Source of the DNA: an uncultured Burkholderiales bacterium
GTDB lineage: Bacteria > Pseudomonadota > Gammaproteobacteria > Burkholderiales > Burkholderiaceae_C
Reading direction: 5' to 3'
Assembly (NCBI GenBank): GCA_903880855.1
Contig: CAIRQX010000068.1
Span: 1 to 42,869 of the forward strand
Length of the DNA: 42,869 nucleotides
In this document: in pieces, positions 8,151 to 17,711 of the stretch
Layout of the letters: each line of letters starts with the position of its first letter
Numbering within the stretch: the stretch's first letter is position 1
Translations under genes and position numbers: made by a program
The notes under the pieces: generated by a model
Databases searched by the model: none
What the model saw: only the letters and a program-made list of their open reading frames with translations
Told to the model about the DNA's origin: nothing

Positions 8151-9584
8151 TTAGTAGCGGTAAGTGTCGGCTTTATAAGGGCCGCTCTTGCTCACACCGA
8201 TGTAAGAAGCTTGCTCGTCTGTGAGTTCAGTCAACATCGCACCGACTTTCTTCAAATGCAAACGCGCCACTTTTTCGTCGAGGTGCTTAGGCAAGACATA
8301 GACCTTGCCACTCTCGTAGTGGTCAGGGCGTGTGAAGAGTTCGATTTGTGCAATGGTTTGGTTGGCGAAGCTAGAAGACATCACAAAGCTGGGGTGACCC
8401 GTTGCACAACCTAAGTTCACCAAACGGCCTTTGGCTAGCAGCGTGATTTTTTTGCCGTCAGGGAAGATGATGTGGTCGACTTGTGGCTTGATCTCGTCCC
8501 ACTTGAGCTTCTCTAATGAAGCAACGTCAATCTCGTTGTCGAAGTGGCCGATGTTGCAAACAATGGCTTCGTCTTTCATAGCAGCCATGTGCTCGTAGCG
8601 GATCACGTTTTTGTTGCCAGTAGCAGATACAAAAATGTCGGCTTTGTCAGCTGCGTATTCCATGGTCACAACTTTGTAACCTTCCATAGCGGCTTGCAGT
8701 GCGTTAATGGGGTCAATCTCGGTCACCCACACTTGTGCGCTCAATGCGCGCAAAGCTTGTGCAGAGCCCTTGCCTACATCGCCATAACCTGCCACCAAGG
8801 CCACCTTGCCAGCGATCATGACGTCAGTTGCACGCTTGATCGAATCAACCAAAGACTCGCGGCAGCCGTAGAGGTTGTCAAACTTGCTCTTGGTCACAGA
8901 GTCGTTCACGTTGATAGCGCGGAACATCAATGAACCTTTGGCGGCCATTTCGTTCAAGCGCAGAACGCCTGTGGTGGTTTCTTCGGTCACGCCAATGATT
9001 TGCGCACCCTTGCGGCTGTACCAAGTTGGGTCGACAGCCAATTTGGCTTTGATGGCGTTGAACAAACAAATTTCTTCTTCGCTACCAGGATTGGCCAACA
9101 AAGAAGCGTCTTTCTCAGCGCGTTTACCCAAATGCATGAGCAAAGTAGCGTCGCCACCGTCGTCCAAGATCATATTGGGACCTTCGCCTTCAGAACCTTG
9201 TGCGCCAAATTCAAAAATGCGGTGGGTGTAATCCCAGTAGTCATCCAATGTTTCGCCTTTGTAAGCGAACACAGGTGTGCCGTTTGCTACCAAGGCAGCA
9301 GCGGCGTGGTCCTGCGTAGAGAAAATATTGCAAGAAGCCCAACGCACATTTGCGCCCAAGGCTTGCAAAGTTTCCACCAACACAGCCGTTTGGATGGTCA
9401 TATGCAAAGAACCTGTGATGCGAGCACCCTTCAAAGGCTGTGATTTGGCAAATTCTTGGCGAATTGCCATCAAACCGGGCATTTCGGTTTCAGCAATTTT
9501 GATTTCTTTGCGGCCCCAATCGGCCAAGGACATATCTGCGACGTGAAAGTCTGTTGTTTGCGCAGGTTTAAGAGATGCGTTCAT
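8151..9584 (-). CDS. ahcY: Adenosylhomocysteinase (S-adenosylhomocysteine hydrolase)
   Basis: This 477-residue NAD-dependent enzyme splits SAH into adenosine and homocysteine, relieving product inhibition of methyltransferases. Recognisable parts are [47 protein letters not shown] and the NAD motif [15 protein letters not shown] near residue 263. The usual C-terminal tail ends in YKADTYRY. The ATG at 9584 was chosen over an in-frame start ten codons earlier because GGAG lies 7 bases before it. It leads ahcY-tlyA-metF and follows an SAH riboswitch that should raise expression when SAH accumulates. Confidence 0.98.
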   Translation of the reverse strand: MNASLKPAQTTDFHVADMSLADWGRKEIKIAETEMPGLMAIRQEFAKSQPLKGARITGSLHMTIQTAVLVETLQALGANVRWASCNIFSTQDHAAAALVANGTPVFAYKGETLDDYWDYTHRIFEFGAQGSEGEGPNMILDDGGDATLLMHLGKRAEKDASLLANPGSEEEICLFNAIKAKLAVDPTWYSRKGAQIIGVTEETTTGVLRLNEMAAKGSLMFRAINVNDSVTKSKFDNLYGCRESLVDSIKRATDVMIAGKVALVAGYGDVGKGSAQALRALSAQVWVTEIDPINALQAAMEGYKVVTMEYAADKADIFVSATGNKNVIRYEHMAAMKDEAIVCNIGHFDNEIDVASLEKLKWDEIKPQVDHIIFPDGKKITLLAKGRLVNLGCATGHPSFVMSSSFANQTIAQIELFTRPDHYESGKVYVLPKHLDEKVARLHLKKVGAMLTELTDEQASYIGVSKSGPYKADTYRY

Positions 9585-9610
9585 AAGAGGCTCCAAAAAT
9601 AGTTTGAGGG

Positions 9611-9673
9611 CCACTGACGCACAGATACAAGCACAAGGGGTTGGCCGAGGTGCTCACCTCACGTTGTCAGTGG
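9611..9673 (-). promoter_or_regulatory. Possible expression platform of the SAH riboswitch
   Basis: CCACTGAC (9611-9618) and GTCAGTGG (9666-9673) are perfectly complementary over 8 bp and bracket a small hairpin, GAGGTG/CACCTC (9647-9660). The distal arm runs three bases into the conserved 3' edge of the aptamer. This long-range stem could therefore compete with ligand-bound folding. The regulatory mechanism is inferred. Confidence 0.45.
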
Positions 9674-9742
9674 GTGAGCGCAGTTGGAAAAGTTTTCCGA
9701 GCCTCACTCCATCCACGCGGATGGAGCTGCAGCGCTCCTCGG
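9671..9742 (-). promoter_or_regulatory. S-adenosylhomocysteine (SAH) riboswitch aptamer
   Basis: The minus strand begins CCGAGGAGCGCTGC and continues with AGGCTCGG and then GCGCTCACC, the three conserved blocks of the SAH riboswitch. P1 forms from CCGAG and CTCGG. P2 is a perfect 8-bp stem CTCCATCC/GGATGGAG with a 4-nt loop. The GAGCGC of the first block can pair with GCGCTC of the third, giving the expected pseudoknot. It sits in the 5' leader of ahcY with a -10 element just upstream. Members of this class turn on SAH-recycling genes when SAH binds. Confidence 0.95.
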
Positions 9743-9751
9743 TTACCTGCA

Positions 9752-9757
9752 ATTTTA
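9752..9757 (-). promoter_or_regulatory. Predicted -10 element of the ahcY operon
   Basis: TAAAAT on the minus strand lies 9 bp before the riboswitch, so transcription would start at about the first base of the aptamer. The -35 region (around 9775-9780) is a poor match to consensus. Confidence 0.45.
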
Positions 9758-9845
9758 GCAAATTTCAAAATGGTCTATGTTGGCCACTTGCATAAAGGCC
9801 TTTGCCATGCTCATGGGATAGCCATGGAAATGCGCGCGCGTAAAT

Positions 9846-11477
9846 TTACCCTGCGGCTGACAAAGCTAAACCAGCATGCTCTCGAAGTGGATGGAAGTGG
9901 ATTTTGGGAAACCGCTCCTGCGCCAAACGCACGTCATAAGGAGACGTGCACAAATAGGCCAATGCATTCGCTGCATCCGTCGCCATGCGTTGTGGATAGG
10001 CATAGGTGAACTCGCGCAACTCTGCAGGCGTGTCTGCGGTGATCCAACGCGCGCTGGTGTATTGACAGTTTTCTAAACGCACATCACAGTCGTATTCTGC
10101 TTTCAAGCGGTGTTGCACCACTTCAAACTGCAATTGACCAACAGCACCTAGAAGCATGGCGCCACCCGCCTCAGGCTTGAACACTTGAATCGCGCCTTCT
10201 TCTCCGAGTTGGTCTAAGCCTTGTTGCAGTTGCTTGGTGCGCAGTGGGTTCTTCAAAATCACCGTCATAAACAATTCAGGCGCAAAGAAAGGTAACCCAG
10301 TGAACTGCAAAGCAGGCCCATCGGTGATGGTATCGCCCAATTGCACACCGCCATGCGTTGTAAAACCGATGATGTCACCCGCATAAGCCTCGTCCACCGC
10401 TTCGCGGCGTTGGCTCAAAAACGTGACAACCGAAGTCGGACGTAACTCTTTCGCAGTGCGTTGCACTTTCAACTTCATGCCTGGCTTGTATTGACCAGAG
10501 GCTACACGCACAAACGCGATACGGTCGCGGTGGTTCGCATCCATATTGGCTTGCACCTTGAACACCACGCCAGAAAAACCTGCATCTTCTGGATGGATAG
10601 TTTTCTCTTGCACTTGCTTATTAACGGTCAAATGGCTGATACGCGGCCCAGGTGATGGCGCCAAATCTACCAAGGCGTCTAACACTTCCATGACACCGAA
10701 GTTATTTACGCCAGAGCCAAAAAAGACAGGTGTTTGTTTGCCGGCTAAAAAAGCTTCTTTGTCAAAAGCAGGTGAAGCGCCAGTAGCCAACTCCATGCTG
10801 TCCATAGACGTCTGCCATTCGATCGCAAACCGCTCAGAGAGTTTGGCTTGCTCGGTTAATGGAATCGCTTCAAAGTCTTGCGGCAAACGTTCGCTGCCCG
10901 ACTCAAACACTGTCATCGCGTTGGTACGCAAATTAACAATGCCACCAAAAGTTTTGCCTTGGCCGACTGGCCAGGTCATTGGCACGCAGGGCATGCCCAA
11001 CTCACGCTCGACCTCGTCCAAGATATCGAGCGGGTCACGGACTTCGCGGTCCATTTTGTTCACAAAAGTGATGATGGGTGTATCGCGTTGGCGGCAGACT
11101 TCAATTAATCGGCGTGTTTGGGCTTCCACACCGTTGGCAGCATCGATCACCATTAACGCTGAATCGACAGCGGTCAAAACACGATATGTATCTTCAGAGA
11201 AGTCTTTGTGGCCAGGAGTGTCCAGTAAGTTGATCACATGGTCGCGGTAAAGCATCTGCATAACAGAAGATGCGACAGAGATGCCACGTTGTTTTTCAAT
11301 CTCCATCCAGTCACTCGTTGCATGACGCGAAGCCTTGCGCGCTTTAACGGATCCAGCAATTTGAATAGCCCCTGAAAACAAAAGCAATTTTTCAGTAAGT
11401 GTTGTTTTACCCGCATCAGGGTGAGAAATGATGGCAAACGTTCGACGTCGACCAACCTCGAGTGCAAATGAAGTCAT
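9846..11477 (-). CDS. prfC: Peptide chain release factor 3
   Basis: This 543-residue GTPase removes RF1 or RF2 from the ribosome after termination. The G domain shows SHPDAGKTT (18-26), DTPGH (86-90) and NKMD (140-143). Later RF3 segments include PVFFGSGVNNFGV and FKVQANMDANHRDRIAFVRVASG. The ATG at 11477 gives the usual N terminus (MTSFALEVGRRRTFAI). An in-frame TTG 11 codons upstream is less likely and would lie in the arm of a large hairpin. Only a weak TTGGA precedes the ATG. The gene follows uvrA on the same strand after a 279-bp spacer with two long hairpins, so it probably has its own promoter there. Confidence 0.96.
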   Translation of the reverse strand: MTSFALEVGRRRTFAIISHPDAGKTTLTEKLLLFSGAIQIAGSVKARKASRHATSDWMEIEKQRGISVASSVMQMLYRDHVINLLDTPGHKDFSEDTYRVLTAVDSALMVIDAANGVEAQTRRLIEVCRQRDTPIITFVNKMDREVRDPLDILDEVERELGMPCVPMTWPVGQGKTFGGIVNLRTNAMTVFESGSERLPQDFEAIPLTEQAKLSERFAIEWQTSMDSMELATGASPAFDKEAFLAGKQTPVFFGSGVNNFGVMEVLDALVDLAPSPGPRISHLTVNKQVQEKTIHPEDAGFSGVVFKVQANMDANHRDRIAFVRVASGQYKPGMKLKVQRTAKELRPTSVVTFLSQRREAVDEAYAGDIIGFTTHGGVQLGDTITDGPALQFTGLPFFAPELFMTVILKNPLRTKQLQQGLDQLGEEGAIQVFKPEAGGAMLLGAVGQLQFEVVQHRLKAEYDCDVRLENCQYTSARWITADTPAELREFTYAYPQRMATDAANALAYLCTSPYDVRLAQERFPKIHFHPLREHAGLALSAAG

Positions 11478-11488
11478 TCCAAGATTAT

Positions 11489-11579
11489 CGAACAAAGCCG
11501 AGTAGTCCAATGCGCGTGTGGCTCAATAAACGAGCGAAGCGAGGAGCCACATGCGCATTGGGCTGCTTGGCTTTGTTCG
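11489..11579. repeat. Long hairpin element 1, 36-bp stem with a 19-nt loop
   Basis: Arms 11489-11524 and 11544-11579 pair over 36 positions with only four non-Watson-Crick pairs. All four are G/T wobbles when read on the plus strand. The 19-nt loop (11525-11543) reads AATAAACGAGCGAAGCGAG on the plus strand. The inner stem end is GGCTC/GAGCC. The left arm ends 11 bp before the prfC ATG, so the structure could affect prfC expression. The element shares its loop, inverted, with the hairpin at 11645-11723. It has no T-run typical of a simple terminator. Its nature is unknown. Confidence 0.85.
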
Positions 11580-11600
11580 CGCATACCAATTTGCCACTTC

Positions 11601-11620
11601 TCGCAATACTACTAATGCGA
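11601..11620. promoter_or_regulatory. Operator-like dyad between the two hairpins
   Basis: TCGCA and TGCGA form a 5-bp inverted repeat around a 10-bp centre in the 65-bp segment that separates the two hairpins. This segment is the most likely place for a prfC promoter, although no strong -35/-10 pair was found. The evidence is weak. Confidence 0.25.
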
Positions 11621-11644
11621 TTTATTTTCAGATTCTGGGAGAGC

Positions 11645-11723
11645 GCAAAGCGAGATGGGATGTATCAACAGCTCCTCGCTGCGCTCGTTTATTGAGCTGT
11701 TGATACATCCCACCTCGCTTCGC
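11645..11723. repeat. Long hairpin element 2, 30-bp stem with the same loop inverted
   Basis: Arms 11645-11674 and 11694-11723 pair over 30 positions with two A/C mismatches on the plus strand, which become G/T wobbles on the minus strand. The loop (11675-11693) reads AATAAACGAGCGCAGCGAG on the minus strand, differing from element 1 at one base. The arms are unrelated to those of element 1 except for the inner GCTC/GAGC. The outer part of the stem contains CGAAGCGAAGCGAGG on the minus strand, which resembles the loop motif. It lies 33 bp after the uvrA stop codon. Confidence 0.85.
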
Positions 11724-11756
11724 TTCGTGTATTCGGTTGTTACGTATTTTGGTGAT

Positions 11757-14700
11757 TTATGTTCTTGCTAGAACTGGGGCTAGAGCGCGACCTGTGTGTG
11801 TGCCTAATTTCACTATTGCTTCTGGTGTATTTGCTGCAACTATCAGGCCGCCGCCATCTCCGCCTTCGGGTCCTAGGTCGATCACCCAATCTGCTTCTGC
11901 GATGACGTCTAAATCGTGCTCGATAACGACTACGCTGTGTCCGCCATCTACCAAGCGATGTAAGACTCGGATGAGTTTGTCTACATCGGCCATGTGAAGA
12001 CCGACTGTGGGTTCGTCTAGAACATAAAGCGTATGTGGTGCTTTGTTGCCGCGTCGTGTCACATCGTCACGGACTTTGCTTAGCTCGGTGACCAACTTGA
12101 TGCGTTGTGCTTCGCCACCGCTCAATGTGGGGGAAGGTTGTCCTAGTGTCAGATAACCCAGGCCTACATCTTTAAGTAATTGCAAAGGATGGCTGATGTT
12201 GGGCATGGTGGCGAAGAAGTCCACGGCTTCATCGACTTCCATTTGCAATACTTCACCAATACTTTTGCCGCGCCAACTGACTGCCAAGGTTTCAGGGTTG
12301 AAGCGTGCACCGTGGCAGGTTTCGCAAGGCACTTTGACATCCGGCAGAAAGCTCATTTCTATGGTGCGTAAGCCTTGGCCTTCACAGGTGTGGCAACGGC
12401 CTTCGCCCGTGTTGAAACTAAAACGGCCAGCGCCATAGCCACGGGCTTTGGCTTCTAGCGTCTCCGCGAATAGTTTGCGAATGATGTCCCAGAAGCCAAT
12501 ATAGGTTGCGGGGCAACTGCGTGGTGTTTTACCGATGGGTGTTTGGTCGACCTCTAATACGCGGTCAATGGTTTGGTAGCCGTCTAAGTTTGTGCATCCT
12601 AACCATGCGGGGTGTTTGCCAGCCTCATCGGCTTTGCGGCCTGCTTGGGTGGAGCGTTGTGTCACAACAGCCGCCACGTTATGCAACAACACATCGCGCG
12701 CCAATGTGGATTTACCTGAACCTGAAACACCGGTCACGGCGACTAAGCGTTTCAAAGGAATATCCACGCTTACTTCATTCAAATTGTGCAGCGACGCACC
12801 TTCTAAGGAGAGCCATTGCAAGACGGAATCGGTTTGGTTTAAAGAAACACCACGCCTCGCCTGCACAGGGTGGCGCATAGCTTGTAGCAAATATTTTCCA
12901 GTTTGTGATTCACTTACTGAAGTGATGTCATTGACTGTGCCTTCACCCATCAGTCGTCCGCCGCGCTTACCCGCGCTTGGGCCGATATCGATGATGTGGT
13001 CTGCGCGTCGAATCGTATCTTCATCGTGCTCGACAACTACCAAGGTATTGCCTTTGCTGCTGAGCAGATGCAAGGCGTTTAACAAGATTTGGTTGTCGCG
13101 CGCATGAAGGCCGATCGTGGGTTCGTCTAATACGTAACAAACGCCTTGTAAATTGCTACCCAATTGAGCGGCCAAGCGGATGCGTTGCGCTTCGCCACCG
13201 CTTAATGTTGGTGCGCCGCGGTCGAGCGTAAGGTAGTTCAGACCCACCTGTTCTAAGAACTCCAAACGACTTTTGATCTCAGGCAAGAGGTCGCGGGCAA
13301 TTTCAGCATCGCGCCCTTTGAGTCCTACGGTATCGCACCATGCACGTATTTGCGTGACGCTCAAGCGTGCGAGTTCAGTAATACCTACACCTGAAAACTT
13401 TACCGCGCGTGCAGTTGCGTTTAGTCGTGTGCCTTCGCATGTCGGACATGCCATATCGGTTAAATCCTCGACATCGGGTTCGGCGAAGGTTTGCTCGCGG
13501 CCTTTGTCTTTGTCGTCACGTACTGAGTCGTCTAAAACTTTACGTTGGTCTTTGCTGAGCTTGACGCCAATCCCTACGCAATCTGGACACCAACCGTGTT
13601 TGCTGTTGTACGAGAACAAACGCGGATCGAGCTCGGTGTAAGACGTTGCGCACACAGGACATGCGCGTTTGGTGGAATACACGTCTAGGCGTCCGATGCT
13701 CTGAGTGTCGAATCCGGCCACCATCGCTTCACGTAGACCGTCTAATTGACTCAATACGTGTAAGACGCCCTTGCCATGCTCTAAGGCAGTAGCCACAAAG
13801 CCGCGTAACTGGGCCTCGTTCGCAGCAGTAACCGTCACACTCGCTACTGGCAACTCAATCGTGTGCTCTTTGAATCTGTCTATACGCGGAAAATTAGTCG
13901 TTGGTAAAAAATGTCCATCTACACGCAAATGGGTGTACCCACGCGGACGCGCCCAGTCGGCTAATTCGGTGTAGACACCTTTGCGGTTAAGTACTAAGGG
14001 GCTGAGTAGCCCAATATGCTGGCCTTTGAATTCACGCATGAGTTGCGCAACGATGCGTTCAGGTGTTTGTGGTTCAACAGCAGCACCATCAATCACGCAG
14101 TGTTGCGTGCCTAGTTTGACAAAAAGCAAGCGCAAGAAATGCCAGACTTCTGTCGTGGTGCCAACGGTGGACTTTCTCCCGCCGCGTGATAAGCGCTGCT
14201 CAATCGCTACGGTTGGCGGAATGCCGTAGACCGCATCAACCTCTGGACGGCCTGCGGGTTGCACAATGCTGCGCGCGTAAGCGTTCAAGCTTTCTAAATA
14301 ACGGCGCTGGCCTTCGTTAAACAAAATATCAAAAGCCAATGTCGATTTGCCTGAGCCCGATACGCCAGTGATCACATTGAATTTTCCTCGCGGGATATTA
14401 ACGCTCAGGCTTTTGAGGTTGTGTTCTTTGGCGTTGACGATTTGAATGGCGTTGATGCGTTCTGCCAAGTAAGTGCCAGTGTTGTCTTTGACTTTTTTGC
14501 CTGCGTCGGCCTTTATTACATCCACCGCATATTCGACGCCCATGCTCTCTGCGTAATCACGCAATGCTTTGGCTGTATGCGACGTTGGATGCAACCTAAC
14601 TTCTTCGGGCGGTCCCTCTGTCACAAGAAATCCGCCTGCATCGCCACCTTCTGGGCCTAAATCAATCAACCAATCGCTTGCTCGTATTACGTCTAAGTTG

Positions 14701-17600
14701 TGTTCGATCACGATCAGTGAATTTCCGTCTTCCAACAAGCGGCGCATTGCGCGCATAAGTTTGGCGATGTCATCGAAGTGCAAGCCCGTAGTTGGCTCGT
14801 CGAATAAAAACAAAACACCTTTTTTGGCCAAGTTCTGCTTGCTAGATGTTTTTGCTTTCGCCGCATCGGCCAAAAATCCAGCCAACTTCAAGCGCTGCGC
14901 TTCACCTCCGCTTAAGGTGGGAACGGGTTGTCCTAGCTTCACATAGTCCAAGCCAACATCCACGATGGGTTGCAGAGCGCGAACAACGTCTCTGTCTTTG
15001 GCAAATATTTCTAATGCTTCGCCAACGGTGAGTTCTAGAACATCTGCTACGTTTAAGAAGACAGTTGTGGAGTCGGAGTAATTGGGGTCAGATCCCAATT
15101 GATTTAATTGGGATCTGACCCCAATTACTCCAATTACTCCAATTACTCGTTCAATCCTGATTTCCAATATTTCAGGTCTATAACGCTGCCCATTGCAATC
15201 TTGGCAACGTAAATACACATCGCTGAGGAATTGCATTTCTACGTGCTCGAAGCCAGAGCCCCCGCATGTGGGACATCTGCCGTCGCCGCCGTTGAAGCTA
15301 AATTTGGAGGCGGTGTAGCCGCGTTGCTGCGATAGGGGGGCAGTGGCGAATATTTCTCGCACTGCATCCCAAGCACCCACATAACTTGCGGGATTCGATC
15401 GGGCAGTTTTACCGATGGGGGATTGATCTACAAATACGACATCACTCAAATGGTCTGCACCTAATAGGCGGTCGTGCACGCCGGATGTCTCGGTAGCTTT
15501 TCCGAATTGGCGCAGCAAGGCTGGTGTCAAGATGTCTTGAATTAATGTGGACTTGCCAGAACCGCTAACACCTGTCACGCACACCAATCGTTGCAAAGGA
15601 AATTCAATCGCTAAATTCTTGAGGTTGTGTTCGCGTGCGCCTTCCAATATCAAGCGCGGTGTGTGGTCTGTCACCAAGCGCTTCAATCCGAGTCCGATCG
15701 TTTTTCGTGCGCCTAAATAAGCACCCGTTAAAGTATCAGCAGATTTCAAGGCCTCTGGTGTTCCATCAAAAACGATCGAACCACCACGCACACCGGGACC
15801 CGGGCCCATATCCAAAATGCGGTCAGCGCACATCATGACGGCAGGATCGTGCTCCACCACTACCAATGTGTTGCCAGCATCACGCAATCGCACCATGGCT
15901 TGGTTAATACGACTCATGTCTCTGGGGTGCAAACCAATACTGGGTTCGTCCAGCACAAATAAGGTATTCACCAATGAGGTGCCCAACGCTGTCGTGAGGT
16001 TGATGCGTTGCACCTCACCACCACTCAAGGTACGACTTTGGCGATCAAGCGTTAAGTAGCCGATGCCAACGTCGTTCAAATATTTCAAGCGAGTGCGAAT
16101 TTCTTCCATCAACAAATGCAAGGCCTGGGCATCTTGGCCTTGCACATCAATTTGCATGGCATTGAAAAACTTATGCAATTTGTCAATCGACAAAGTCATT
16201 AAGTCATGCAGGCACAAACCAGGTAATGCTTCCAATTGCTTACGTGTCCACTGCACGCCTTGCGGCATAAAGCGCTGCGCAGGTTGCATCACAGTATTTG
16301 CGTTCTCTTTGGAGCCAATTCGCCACAACAAACTGTCCGTCTTTAGACGCGCACCACCACAGACGTGGCACGGCGTGTAACTGCGGTATTTCGACAACAG
16401 CACACGAATGTGCATCTTGTACGACTTGGTCTCCAAGTATTCAAAGAATCGTTTGATGCCGTACCACTGGTGGTTCCATTTGCCTTTCCATAAAGGCGAA
16501 CCACCTATGACCCACGCTTGCTGCTCTTTAGATAATTTGTACCAAGGCGTGTCGCGCGGTATTCCTTCGGCCTCAGCATGGCGCATCAAATCGTCTTGGC
16601 ATTCTTTCCACGCAGGTGTTTGAATCGTTTTGATGGCGCCAGCACGCAAAGTGAGTTTTTCGTTAGGGATGACTAAACCATAGTCAACACCAATCACCCG
16701 ACCAAAGCCGCGACATGTTTCGCACGCACCCACTGCCGAGTTGAACGAAAACATCGACGGGATGGGACTCGCGTAAGTGAGATCGCTGTCTGGACAATGG
16801 AGGCCGGTGGAGAAGCGCCAGATTGCAAATAAATTGGGGTCAGAACCTAATTCTTTCGCAGAAAAATTAGGTTCTGACCCCAATTTATTTGCTTCTTCCA
16901 TATACACATTCAACCGGCCACCGCCACGCTTGATAGCCAACTCGATGGCTTCTAAAACACGCGGCTGTTCCGCATTCCCGTTTTTAAATCGGTCTGCTAC
17001 TACATCTAATAGTTTGCGCGGGCCAGTGGGGGTGGCCACTTCGCGCTCTGCGTGAACACGGGTAAAACCACTGGCGCTTAGCCATTGCTCTACTTCTTGT
17101 GCTGTGGTGTTAGCGGGCAACTCCACGGGGAAGGTAAATATCAGTCTTGCATCCGAAGACAGCAACGCACTGCGGCGTTGCAGTTCTGCATAAATGGTTT
17201 GGGGCGTATCGTGCTGCACCGCTTGCGCAGTTTGACGGTCAAATAACTGTCCGCTTCTAGCAACCAACAACTTCAAGTGGTCGTTAATCTCTGTCATCGT
17301 GCCCACGGTGGAGCGCGAACTGCGCACAGGATTGGTTTGGTCAATCGCAATCGCTGGTGGGACGCCTTCGACTTTGTCGACGGCAGGCCTGTCCATGCGG
17401 TCTAAGAACTGCCTGGCGTAAGCGCTGAATGTCTCTACATAGCGTCGCTGTCCTTCGGCATACAAAGTGTCGAACACCAAACTCGACTTGCCAGAGCCAC
17501 TGGGGCCTGTGACCACTGTCAATTCACCAGTCCGGATATCTAGATCGAGATTCTTAAGGTTGTGCTGGCGTGCGCCGCGGATGCGAATAGTGCCTGACAT
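11757..17600 (-). CDS. uvrA: Double-length excinuclease subunit A (tandem UvrA fusion)
   Basis: This 1947-residue protein holds two complete UvrA units, about 1-1010 and 1045-1947. UvrA is the damage-sensing ABC ATPase of nucleotide excision repair. There are four Walker A motifs: GPSGSGKS (32-39) and GVSGSGKS near 675, 1077 and 1621. Four LSGGE signatures lie near 523, 895, 1467 and 1826. Each unit has its zinc-binding CxxC clusters (for example [24 protein letters not shown]) and the UvrB-binding region. Normal UvrA is about 940 residues, so this is a tandem fusion. Two palindromic insertions lie in frame near residues 237-259 and 818-842. The start ATG has only weak GAGAG upstream. Whether a separate single UvrA exists elsewhere cannot be seen. 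Confidence 0.93.
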   Translation of the reverse strand: MSGTIRIRGARQHNLKNLDLDIRTGELTVVTGPSGSGKSSLVFDTLYAEGQRRYVETFSAYARQFLDRMDRPAVDKVEGVPPAIAIDQTNPVRSSRSTVGTMTEINDHLKLLVARSGQLFDRQTAQAVQHDTPQTIYAELQRRSALLSSDARLIFTFPVELPANTTAQEVEQWLSASGFTRVHAEREVATPTGPRKLLDVVADRFKNGNAEQPRVLEAIELAIKRGGGRLNVYMEEANKLGSEPNFSAKELGSDPNLFAIWRFSTGLHCPDSDLTYASPIPSMFSFNSAVGACETCRGFGRVIGVDYGLVIPNEKLTLRAGAIKTIQTPAWKECQDDLMRHAEAEGIPRDTPWYKLSKEQQAWVIGGSPLWKGKWNHQWYGIKRFFEYLETKSYKMHIRVLLSKYRSYTPCHVCGGARLKTDSLLWRIGSKENANTVMQPAQRFMPQGVQWTRKQLEALPGLCLHDLMTLSIDKLHKFFNAMQIDVQGQDAQALHLLMEEIRTRLKYLNDVGIGYLTLDRQSRTLSGGEVQRINLTTALGTSLVNTLFVLDEPSIGLHPRDMSRINQAMVRLRDAGNTLVVVEHDPAVMMCADRILDMGPGPGVRGGSIVFDGTPEALKSADTLTGAYLGARKTIGLGLKRLVTDHTPRLILEGAREHNLKNLAIEFPLQRLVCVTGVSGSGKSTLIQDILTPALLRQFGKATETSGVHDRLLGADHLSDVVFVDQSPIGKTARSNPASYVGAWDAVREIFATAPLSQQRGYTASKFSFNGGDGRCPTCGGSGFEHVEMQFLSDVYLRCQDCNGQRYRPEILEIRIERVIGVIGVIGVRSQLNQLGSDPNYSDSTTVFLNVADVLELTVGEALEIFAKDRDVVRALQPIVDVGLDYVKLGQPVPTLSGGEAQRLKLAGFLADAAKAKTSSKQNLAKKGVLFLFDEPTTGLHFDDIAKLMRAMRRLLEDGNSLIVIEHNLDVIRASDWLIDLGPEGGDAGGFLVTEGPPEEVRLHPTSHTAKALRDYAESMGVEYAVDVIKADAGKKVKDNTGTYLAERINAIQIVNAKEHNLKSLSVNIPRGKFNVITGVSGSGKSTLAFDILFNEGQRRYLESLNAYARSIVQPAGRPEVDAVYGIPPTVAIEQRLSRGGRKSTVGTTTEVWHFLRLLFVKLGTQHCVIDGAAVEPQTPERIVAQLMREFKGQHIGLLSPLVLNRKGVYTELADWARPRGYTHLRVDGHFLPTTNFPRIDRFKEHTIELPVASVTVTAANEAQLRGFVATALEHGKGVLHVLSQLDGLREAMVAGFDTQSIGRLDVYSTKRACPVCATSYTELDPRLFSYNSKHGWCPDCVGIGVKLSKDQRKVLDDSVRDDKDKGREQTFAEPDVEDLTDMACPTCEGTRLNATARAVKFSGVGITELARLSVTQIRAWCDTVGLKGRDAEIARDLLPEIKSRLEFLEQVGLNYLTLDRGAPTLSGGEAQRIRLAAQLGSNLQGVCYVLDEPTIGLHARDNQILLNALHLLSSKGNTLVVVEHDEDTIRRADHIIDIGPSAGKRGGRLMGEGTVNDITSVSESQTGKYLLQAMRHPVQARRGVSLNQTDSVLQWLSLEGASLHNLNEVSVDIPLKRLVAVTGVSGSGKSTLARDVLLHNVAAVVTQRSTQAGRKADEAGKHPAWLGCTNLDGYQTIDRVLEVDQTPIGKTPRSCPATYIGFWDIIRKLFAETLEAKARGYGAGRFSFNTGEGRCHTCEGQGLRTIEMSFLPDVKVPCETCHGARFNPETLAVSWRGKSIGEVLQMEVDEAVDFFATMPNISHPLQLLKDVGLGYLTLGQPSPTLSGGEAQRIKLVTELSKVRDDVTRRGNKAPHTLYVLDEPTVGLHMADVDKLIRVLHRLVDGGHSVVVIEHDLDVIAEADWVIDLGPEGGDGGGLIVAANTPEAIVKLGTHTGRALAPVLART
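15075..15131. repeat. Perfect 26-bp palindrome inserted in frame in uvrA
   Basis: Arms 15075-15100 and 15106-15131 are perfect inverted repeats around a 5-nt loop, with the core GGGGTCAGATCCCAATT. It is read as coding sequence, giving [17 protein letters not shown] in UvrA between RPEILEIRI and the next conserved block. The core resembles short palindromes scattered in many betaproteobacterial genomes and linked to REP-type or IS200-like elements. That link is from general knowledge, not shown here. Confidence 0.9.
15122..15148. repeat. Three 9-bp tandem repeats next to the uvrA palindrome
   Basis: CAATTACTC occurs three times without interruption, and the first copy overlaps the right arm of the palindrome. 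On the coding strand this gives three V-I-G units in UvrA. It looks like slippage-driven expansion of the palindrome edge that kept the reading frame. Confidence 0.85.
16825..16892. repeat. Perfect 28-bp palindrome inserted in frame in uvrA
   Basis: Arms 16825-16852 and 16865-16892 are perfect inverted repeats around a 12-nt loop. The core GGGGTCAGAACCTAATT matches the second uvrA palindrome at nearly every base. Read in frame it encodes NKLGSEPNF and [10 protein letters not shown], so both arms give LGS(D/E)PN. It lies in the first UvrA unit just ahead of the segment leading to the zinc-binding CETC motif. Confidence 0.9.
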
Positions 17601-17711
17601 GGCGGGGCTCTCTGAAGTGTGCCCAATATTCTAGGGAGTCCCACTCACATGGGTTGTCACAAGGGTTTTGCTTATTAATTCAGCAATACATACAAAGAAC
17701 AGCACAAAGCA

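Noticed and set aside
1681-9770. Shared TTGAAATT-GCT stretch just before the -10 elements of rplM and ahcY
   Set aside because: The spacing differs and only two sites are seen in AT-rich promoter sequence, so chance is sufficient.
10546-11250. Plus-strand open frame of 234 codons opposite prfC
   Set aside because: prfC is certain on the other strand, and this frame has low-complexity composition and no start signals.
11489-11723. The two hairpins considered as ordinary rho-independent terminators
   Set aside because: Stems of 30-36 bp with 19-nt loops are too long and no T-run follows either arm in the sense of uvrA or prfC.
11489-11723. The two hairpins considered as the ends of one insertion sequence
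   Set aside because: Only 65 bp separate them, no transposase is present, and their arms do not match each other.
15075-15148. Palindrome and 9-bp repeats considered as a CRISPR-like array
   Set aside because: Units are too short, there are no spacers, and the tract is coding sequence in uvrA.
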